Source: Collinsella tanakaei YIT 12063 (GTDB lineage: Bacteria; Actinomycetota; Coriobacteriia; Coriobacteriales; Coriobacteriaceae). From it: a stretch of DNA of 61,543 bases. This document shows, in pieces, positions 56,081 to 61,543 of this stretch; the stretch's first letter is position 1; the number at the start of each line of letters is the position of its first letter. Below the pieces are notes generated by a model. That model saw nothing but the letters and a program-made list of their open reading frames with translations. It was not told where the DNA came from and did not search any database. The stretch spans positions 296,358 to 357,900 of the forward strand of contig NZ_JH126469.1 of NCBI RefSeq assembly GCF_000225705.1, in the 5' to 3' direction. Made by a program: the position numbers and the translations under genes.

Positions 56081-56344
56081 ATGCGACTTGGTCCTATGGA
56101 GCTCGTAGTCATCCTGGTTGTGGTCCTGCTTATCTTTGGTCCCAAGAACCTTCCAAAGCTCGGCAAGGCTTTTGGCTCTACCGTCAAGAACATCCGTGAG
56201 GGCATGGAGGGTGACGACAAGGCCGAGGAGGTCGAGTCCGAGACCGTGGTCGAGGATGAGGACGATGCGGAGATTCGCGAGCTTGAGGCAAAGCTTGCCG
56301 CCGCTAAGGCCAAGAAGGAAGATAGCGCTCAGCACGCTGAGTAA
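56081..56344 (+). CDS. tatA: Twin-arginine translocase subunit TatA
   Basis: 87 residues: a short membrane helix (MELVVILVVVLLIF), the FGPKNLPKLGKAFG hinge, an amphipathic helix and a very acidic tail. It forms the pore of the Tat export system for folded proteins. The ATG at 56081 has TTGGAGGA upstream. No tatC in the window. Confidence 0.9.
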   Translation: MRLGPMELVVILVVVLLIFGPKNLPKLGKAFGSTVKNIREGMEGDDKAEEVESETVVEDEDDAEIRELEAKLAAAKAKKEDSAQHAE

Positions 56345-56369
56345 ACGCTTCTCTCACAAGGGGAGAGCG

Positions 56370-56412
56370 GCGACCGGTTTCCCCTGGTAGGGTCGACCGG
56401 TCGCTTTTGTTG
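56370..56412 (+). terminator. Terminator of tatA
   Basis: Stem gcgaccggt/accggtcgc (56370-56378/56396-56404) followed by TTTTGTTG. Confidence 0.8.
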
Positions 56413-56483
56413 TTTGGAGTACCGTTGGCGAAAGGCTCGCTGCACCGCAGCGCCGCCGACAGATGTAGCAAGGAGTTCTGCGC

Positions 56484-56957
56484 ATGGACGCAAGCCAGAT
56501 CGTACTGACCGCAGAGGGCCGCAAGAAGCTCATGGATGAGCTTGCGTGGCGCGAGGGCGAGAAGAGCCGTGAGATCGTCGAGCACATCAAGGAGGCGCGC
56601 GCATTCGGCGACCTTTCCGAGAATGCTGAGTACGACGCCGCCAAGGAAGAGCAGGCCAAGAACGCTGCTCGCATCGCCGAGATCCAGGCTATCCTCGCAA
56701 ACGCCAAGGATGCCGAGAGCGGCGAGTTCGGTCTGACCGTTTCCATTGGCAGCACCGTTTCCCTGGTTGATGGCGACGGCGTCGCTACCGAGATCACCTT
56801 GGTCGGTACCACCGAGACCAACTCTCTCGAGCACAAGATCTCCAACGAGTCCCCGGTCGGCCGCGCCATCATCGGTCACGGCGAGGGCGAGACCGTCGAG
56901 ATCATCACCCCGGCTGGCAAGCGCCGCGTCTACACCATCACCAAGATCACGCGCTAG
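56484..56957 (+). CDS. greA: Transcription elongation factor GreA
   Basis: 157 residues. N-terminal coiled coil with the EARAFGDLSENAEYDAAKEE tip acids (Asp, Glu) that reach the RNA polymerase active site, then the C-terminal SPVGRAIIGHGEGETVEIIT domain. Rescues backtracked polymerase. AAGGAG precedes the ATG. Ends before a terminator, then lysS. Confidence 0.95.
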   Translation: MDASQIVLTAEGRKKLMDELAWREGEKSREIVEHIKEARAFGDLSENAEYDAAKEEQAKNAARIAEIQAILANAKDAESGEFGLTVSIGSTVSLVDGDGVATEITLVGTTETNSLEHKISNESPVGRAIIGHGEGETVEIITPAGKRRVYTITKITR

Positions 56958-56986
56958 GCTTTCGGTCCCGCGCACAGGTAACAGTT

Positions 56987-57024
56987 CGCTCCCTGGGACC
57001 GTCAGGCCTCAGGGAGCGTTTTAT
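56987..57024 (+). terminator. Terminator of greA
   Basis: Perfect 9-bp stem cgctccctg/cagggagcg (56987-56995/57010-57018) followed by TTTTATT. Confidence 0.85.
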
Positions 57025-57040
57025 TGTAAAAGGAGAGAAC

Positions 57041-59038
57041 ATGGCTGAGAACCAGTCCGTCGATGCGGCCGCACAGGACGCTTCGACGCTGAATGACGAG
57101 CGCGCCCGCCGCCTCGCCGATCGCGCCGCGCTGTACGCCGCCGGCAAGAATCCCTATCCCGAGCATTCCGACGTCACCGACCATGCCGCCGACCTGCTTG
57201 AGCGCTATGCCGGCTTGGCAAACGAGGAAGAGGGCGCCGAGACTGTCACCGTGGGCGGCCGCATCGTCGCCAAGCGCGGCCAGGGCAAGATCATGTTCCT
57301 GGTCCTTCGCGACCCCTCCGCTGACATCCAGCTGTTCTGCCGCGTGAACGATGTCGAGGAAGCTTCCTGGGAGGTCTTGAAGGAGCTCGACCTGGGCGAT
57401 ATCGTCCAGGCGACCGGCGTTGTGGTCCGCACCAAGCGCGGCGAGCTCTCCGTTGCCCCCCGTACGGCCAAACTGCTTTCCAAGGCGGTTCGCCCGCTGC
57501 CCGAGAAGTTCCACGGCCTCTCCGACAAGGAGACCCGTTATCGTCAGCGCTATGTCGACCTTATCGTGAACGAGGACGTTCGCGAGACCTTCCGCAAGCG
57601 CTCCGCGATCATCTCCACCTTCCGCCGCTACATGGAGGATAACGGCTACATGGAGGTCGAGACCCCCATCCTGCAGACCATTCAGGGCGGCGCCACCGCT
57701 AAGCCGTTCATCACCCACTTTAACGCGCTCAATCAAGAGAACTACCTGCGCATCGCCACCGAGCTGCACCTCAAGCGCCTGCTTGTGGGCGGCTACGAGC
57801 GCGTCTTCGAGATCGGCCGCATCTTCCGTAACGAGGGCATGGACCTCACCCATAACCCCGAGTTCACCACGATGGAGGCCTACCGCGCCTACTCCGATCT
57901 CGAGGGCATGAAGGAGCTCGCCGAGGGCGTTATCAAGGCCGCTGCGCACGCCGTCGGCCTGGAGGGCGTCATCGAGTACCAGGGTCAGCAGATCGATTTG
58001 TTCTCCAACTGGGAAAGCCGTCCCATGACCTCCATCGTCTCCGACGTCCTGGGTCGCGAGGTCACGCTCGACACCCCGGTCGAGGAGCTGCGCGCCGCCT
58101 GCGCCGAGCGCGGTATCGAGACCAAGCCCGAGTGGGCCGCCGGCAAGCTGGTCGCCGAGCTCTATGACGAGCTGGGCGAGGACACCATCGTGAATCCCAC
58201 CTTTGTATGCGACTACCCCGTCGAGGTGTCGCCTTTGGCCAAGCGCAACGAGGACGACCCGCGTCTGACCCATCGCTTCGAGCTGGTGATCGCCGGCCAC
58301 GAGTACGCTAACGCGTTCTCCGAGCTCAACGATCCGGTCGATCAGGCCGAGCGCTTCGCTGCCCAGATGGTCGAGAAGGCCGGCGGCGATGATGAGGCCA
58401 TGGAGTACGACGAGGACTACGTGCGCGCCCTCGAGTACGGTATGCCTCCGGCGGGCGGCATCGGCATCGGCATCGACCGCGTGGTCATGCTGCTCACCAA
58501 CTCCACGTCCATCCGCGACGTCCTGCTGTTCCCGCACATGAAGCCGGAGAAGGGCTCCAAGAACGGCGCCGCCGCCGCTAAGGCAGCTCAGGATGCCGAG
58601 GCTGTTGCCTCCTCTCCCTTTGTTGCCCCCAAGAAGCCCACGCTCGATTACGGCAAGCTCGCCATCGAGCCGCTGTTCGCAGACTTCGTCGATTTCGATA
58701 CGTTTGCCAAGAGCGATTTCCGCGCCGTCAAGGTCAAGGCGTGCGAGCCCGTGAAGAAGAGCAAGAAGCTGCTGAACTTCACGCTGGACGACGGCTCGGG
58801 CGCCGACCGTACCATCCTCTCTGGCATCCATGATTACTACGAGCCCGAGGACCTGGTCGGCAAGACGCTTATCGCCATCACCAACCTGCCCCCGCGCAAG
58901 ATGATGGGTATCGATTCGTGCGGCATGATCATCTCCGCGGTGCACGCCGAGAACGTTGCCGAGGGCGAGGAGCCCGAGGAGCGCCTGAACGTGCTGATCG
59001 TGGATGATTCCATCCCCGCGGGCGCCAAGCTGTACTAA
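57041..59038 (+). CDS. lysS: Lysyl-tRNA synthetase, class II, with C-terminal tRNA-binding domain
   Basis: 665 residues, about 160 more than usual. The OB-fold N-terminal domain and class II core are complete: GFLD-like RYRQRYVDLI, motif 2 FEIGRIFRNEGMDLTHNPEF, motif 3 GMPPAGGIGIGIDRVVMLLT. After an Ala-rich linker (about 505-535), residues about 555-665 form a Trbp111/EMAP-type OB domain (DFDTFAKSDFRAVKVKACEP, NLPPRKMMGIDSCGMII). That domain is common in MetRS but not LysRS. It should raise tRNA affinity. Codon use is strongly biased, indicating high expression. Confidence 0.93.
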   Translation: MAENQSVDAAAQDASTLNDERARRLADRAALYAAGKNPYPEHSDVTDHAADLLERYAGLANEEEGAETVTVGGRIVAKRGQGKIMFLVLRDPSADIQLFCRVNDVEEASWEVLKELDLGDIVQATGVVVRTKRGELSVAPRTAKLLSKAVRPLPEKFHGLSDKETRYRQRYVDLIVNEDVRETFRKRSAIISTFRRYMEDNGYMEVETPILQTIQGGATAKPFITHFNALNQENYLRIATELHLKRLLVGGYERVFEIGRIFRNEGMDLTHNPEFTTMEAYRAYSDLEGMKELAEGVIKAAAHAVGLEGVIEYQGQQIDLFSNWESRPMTSIVSDVLGREVTLDTPVEELRAACAERGIETKPEWAAGKLVAELYDELGEDTIVNPTFVCDYPVEVSPLAKRNEDDPRLTHRFELVIAGHEYANAFSELNDPVDQAERFAAQMVEKAGGDDEAMEYDEDYVRALEYGMPPAGGIGIGIDRVVMLLTNSTSIRDVLLFPHMKPEKGSKNGAAAAKAAQDAEAVASSPFVAPKKPTLDYGKLAIEPLFADFVDFDTFAKSDFRAVKVKACEPVKKSKKLLNFTLDDGSGADRTILSGIHDYYEPEDLVGKTLIAITNLPPRKMMGIDSCGMIISAVHAENVAEGEEPEERLNVLIVDDSIPAGAKLY

Positions 59039-59090
59039 CGGCGCTTCGCGGCGGAAGGCTCTATGGTCCTTGCGCGTACATCAAAATGAG

Positions 59091-59128
59091 AACGGCGGGC
59101 CACTCCGAGAGGGTGGCTCGCCGTTTTG
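59091..59128 (+). terminator. Terminator of lysS
   Basis: Stem aacggcg/cgccgtt extended inwards with one wobble, followed by TTTTGC. Confidence 0.7.
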
Positions 59129-59164
59129 CTGTTATGAGGCAGCGCAGCAAGTTGTTGGACTTGC

Positions 59165-59383
59165 TTATCGCCCCTCTATGGCATCGAGCATTTCGTCATA
59201 CATATCATTGCGAAGCTCGATCCAGGTTTTGCCTTCAAGAAGGTTGTCCGTTGGGCCTGTATAGCCGCATTGCTGGGCAACGGAGATGACGAGTCTGGCG
59301 CCATGCTCTATGAGGGCCAGTTTGCGCGCCGTTTCTTTGGACGAAAGGCCCGGGTGAGCAGTCGTTTGGATCGCAGTTTCCAC
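59165..59383 (-). CDS. Small protein of unknown function
   Basis: 72 residues from a GTG at 59383 with AAGGAGG five bases upstream (an ATG at 59443 lacks such a site). TTAHPGLSSKETARKLALIE then VISVAQQCGYTGPTDNLLEG. Helical, no motif recognised. Points away from pepD and is isolated. Confidence 0.5.
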   Translation of the reverse strand: METAIQTTAHPGLSSKETARKLALIEHGARLVISVAQQCGYTGPTDNLLEGKTWIELRNDMYDEMLDAIEGR

Positions 59384-59636
59384 TGGAGCCTCCTTGCCAT
59401 ATCGTATGTAGCTTTCTGTACCCAGCGATTTAAATGGCACCATGTCTATAGATTATGGAACGGGTGCGCTGCAGAATCAAACATGAATAGAATCATCGTC
59501 CAAAGGCATATCATAGTGCCGTTCCCTGCTGTTTTTGGAACTGCCAGCGTATTGACACGGCTCGTCTCTAGGATCTTTGGGAATATATAGCGTGTATGCA
59601 AAAGGCAGTTCCACAATGCGCCAAGGAGGACAGCAC

Positions 59637-61094
59637 ATGGAATACAAGATCGCTGGATACAAGCCCGAGAAACTGTTTCATTTCTTTGAGGACATCGCCG
59701 CCATTCCGCGCGAATCCCGTGATGAGAAGGCCGTCAGCGACTTTTTGGTAGCTTTTGCCAAGGAGCGCGGCCTGTGGGTGTACCAGGACGATGTATACAA
59801 CGTCATCATCAAGAAGCCCGCGAGCGCCGGCGCCGAGGGTGCCCCCGCCGTCATGATGCAGGGCCACATCGATATGGTCTGCGATAAACTGGCGGGCGTT
59901 GAGCACGATTTCAAGACCCAGGGTATCGACCTGGTGGTGAAGGACGGCGTACTGAGCGCCAACGGTACCACTCTGGGCGCGGACAACGGCGTCGCCGTGG
60001 CGCTGATGCTCACTATTTTGGACGATGACTCGCTGGCTCACCCCGCCCTTGAGTGCGTGTTCACCACGGATGAGGAGACCGGCCTGGTTGGAGCCGAGAC
60101 CCTGGACAAGTCCCAGATCGACGCGCGCATCATGATCAACCTGGACTCTGAGGAAGAGGGCGTGGCGACCGTTAGCTGCGCCGGCGGCGTTGTGGCGACC
60201 TATACGCGTCCCGTCGCCCGCGAGCACAAGGCCGGCAGCGCCCTTACCCTTGAGATCTCCGGTCTTTTGGGTGGGCACTCCGGCGCGGACATCCACCTGG
60301 AGCGCGGCAACGGCAACCTGCTGATGGCCCGCATGGTCGAGCGCCTTATGGCTGCCGGCGATCCCGCGCTGGTGACCTTCAACGGCGGTACCAAGGACAA
60401 CGCCATCAACCGCGAGTGCAAGGCCGTCTTGGTTTACCCCGACCACGCCGCCGCGGAGGCGGGCGCCGCCATCGCAGCCAGCATTGTTGAAAACATTAAG
60501 GTTGAGCTGGAAGTGTTTGACCCGGGCTTCGCCTGCGCTATCGCGGTCGAGGACGGTGTTGAGGTCGACGCTATGAGCAAGGACGATGCCCTTGCGCTGG
60601 TTCGCGCTCTGCGCCTTGCCCCCAACGGCGTGATGCGTCGCAACGTCGCGGCGGACGGCTCCGTCGAGGTTTCCTCCAACATCGGCGTGGTCGCCGTCAC
60701 CGATGACCAGATCAAGATTTTGCTGTCGCCCCGCTCGTCCATCAAATCGTTGCAGGACGATGTGAAGGACCGCATCGCCACGCTGGCGGAGGTCCTGGGC
60801 TTTGACGTGATCTTTGAGTACGAGTATCCGGGTTGGAGCTACGTGGAGCACTCGCCCGTGCGCGAGGTCTTCCAGGAGAGCTACCGCGAGCTGTTTGGCA
60901 CCGAGCTGCGCATCGAGTCCATCCATGCCGGCCTTGAGTGCGGCCTGTTCGCCGATGCGCTGCCCGGTCTGGATGCCATCGCCGTGGGCCCGCAGCTCTA
61001 TGACGTCCACACGCCCGATGAGCATATGGAGCTGGCATCTTTCGAGCGCTTCTACGTGCTGCTGGTCGATGCGCTGCGCCGCCTGGCACTGTAG
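59637..61094 (+). CDS. pepD: Aminoacyl-histidine dipeptidase (M20)
   Basis: 485 residues. Zn ligands in MMQGHIDMVCDK, LSANGTTLGADNGVAVALML, FTTDEETGLVGAETLD, INLDSEEEGVATVS and the final HAGLECGLFADALPG, DVHTPDEHMELASFERFYVL are those of PepD/Xaa-His dipeptidase. Cleaves dipeptides such as carnosine in the cytoplasm. The ATG at 59637 has AGGAGGA upstream. Own terminator follows. Confidence 0.93.
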   Translation: MEYKIAGYKPEKLFHFFEDIAAIPRESRDEKAVSDFLVAFAKERGLWVYQDDVYNVIIKKPASAGAEGAPAVMMQGHIDMVCDKLAGVEHDFKTQGIDLVVKDGVLSANGTTLGADNGVAVALMLTILDDDSLAHPALECVFTTDEETGLVGAETLDKSQIDARIMINLDSEEEGVATVSCAGGVVATYTRPVAREHKAGSALTLEISGLLGGHSGADIHLERGNGNLLMARMVERLMAAGDPALVTFNGGTKDNAINRECKAVLVYPDHAAAEAGAAIAASIVENIKVELEVFDPGFACAIAVEDGVEVDAMSKDDALALVRALRLAPNGVMRRNVAADGSVEVSSNIGVVAVTDDQIKILLSPRSSIKSLQDDVKDRIATLAEVLGFDVIFEYEYPGWSYVEHSPVREVFQESYRELFGTELRIESIHAGLECGLFADALPGLDAIAVGPQLYDVHTPDEHMELASFERFYVLLVDALRRLAL

Positions 61095-61130
61095 GGGACT
61101 TATCGGGTCTTCACTTTATAACTCTTGATA

Positions 61131-61165
61131 AAGGCGCTGCCGCGATGTGCGGCGGCGCCTTTTTA
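61131..61165 (+). terminator. Terminator of pepD
   Basis: 13-bp stem (61131-61143/61149-61161) around 5 bases, followed by TTTT. Confidence 0.88.
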
Positions 61166-61182
61166 ATATGAGTTGAACATTG
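61166..61182 (-). repeat. 17-base copy of the IS-flank sequence
   Basis: ATATGAGTTGAACATTG here is the exact reverse complement of 440-456. It lies straight after the pepD terminator and precedes the hairpin sequence. Possibly an insertion target or element end. Confidence 0.6.
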
Positions 61183-61543
61183 TCAAGTGGCAAAACGTCC
61201 CCGCCCCCCGGGGAGCTACCGCGGGGGGCGGGGACGACCTATCTTCACCCGGGGGACGCGCCGCTTGAGGGCGTGTCTGCTCGACGCACGTTCGGCACTC
61301 TAATATCCGCGGGTCGGAACCGCATTTCGTTGCTACGGCTGGGGGCCTCCGGCTTCATCGCAGTCTCGTGGCGGGCGTGGCGGTCCCCCGCTGCCCAGAA
61401 AAAGGAACTGGAATGGCCTCCCAACGGCCTCGAGCGCGGCGCGCCCCGGGGTCGGACTCCTATCTCGCCGCGGGCGCTACCGGACCATGAGCGCTATCGC
61501 CCAGACCCAGCAGGCCATCTCGCGGGCCGTCGCGCAGTTCGCC
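61183..61543 (+). mobile_element. Left end of an unidentified, possibly transposable, sequence
   Basis: Begins TCAAGTGGCAAAACG, followed by a perfect 15-bp hairpin (61196-61210/61222-61236). A GC-rich stretch without host-like genes follows. A frame open to the right edge reads MSAIAQTQQAISRAVAQFA from 61489. I do not recognise the protein and cannot name a family; the element call is inferred from the 17-base match to the IS flank and the change in composition. Confidence 0.3.

Noticed and set aside
57002..58945. 647-codon open frame opposite lysS
   Set aside because: Same effect of biased codons on the antisense strand; lysS is beyond doubt.
61414..61543. ORF starting at 61414 with AAGGA upstream
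   Set aside because: Translation is Arg/Pro-rich and out of frame with the more protein-like reading from 61489; it cannot be judged without sequence beyond the edge.

Overview
The window is a GC-rich actinobacterial chromosome segment, most likely from Coriobacteriia (Collinsella or a close relative). This rests on gene content and protein character, not on a database search. A complete-looking, tail-bearing (siphovirus-type) prophage of about 34 kb interrupts it. The prophage runs from 14254 to 48419 and sits in the 3' end of a tRNA-Val(UAC) gene.

Left host arm (1-14253): the 5' part of an IS110-family transposase leaves the window at base 1. It is followed by the biotin transporter subunit BioY, a minus-strand pair (SlyD-like FKBP isomerase, then a stand-alone Fe-S/IorA-C-like protein), two paralogous TPR-like proteins, a NusG-domain-II protein, a heavily codon-biased iron alcohol dehydrogenase, a polytopic membrane protein, and the arginine operon argC-argJ-argB-argD. 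A 900-base gene-poor stretch then carries an unusual inverted set of short repeats and ends at the left attachment site.

Prophage (14254-48419): almost all genes lie on the minus strand, so in transcription order it reads from right to left. On the right are the integrase (plus strand, beside attR), a HicAB toxin-antitoxin cassette and a CI/Cro-type switch. Next come an early operon (excisionase-like HTH, ParB-like protein, a second tyrosine recombinase, a replication initiator with origin-like iterons), small genes, a NYN nuclease-like protein and a late regulator followed by a 10-bp repeat array. Then come HNH, small and large terminase, portal, a MuF-type head protein with a toxin-like C-terminus, scaffold, HK97-fold capsid, connectors, tail tube, frameshifted tail chaperones, tape measure, tail tip, collagen-like fibre, holin and an SLH-bearing amidase. 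Just inside attL lies a broken Abi-family gene preceded by its own promoter and a short, terminator-ended putative ncRNA.

Right host arm (48473-61543): tRNA-Val, murE-like ligase, HAD phosphatase, murI-rph-rdgB-dtd, veg-ispE, tRNA-Pro(CGG), tatA, greA, lysS (with a fused C-terminal tRNA-binding domain), a small unknown gene and pepD. The last 380 bases hold a strong hairpin and the start of an unidentified, possibly transposon-related, sequence. It shares a 17-base sequence with the insertion-sequence flank at the left edge.

The most informative non-coding signals are these: a textbook -1 frameshift site with a perfect 12-bp stem; 10-bp iterons inside the initiator gene; a seven-unit 10-bp array behind the late regulator; a duplicated hairpin leader flanking HicAB; and the promoter-ncRNA-terminator unit in front of the Abi remnant.
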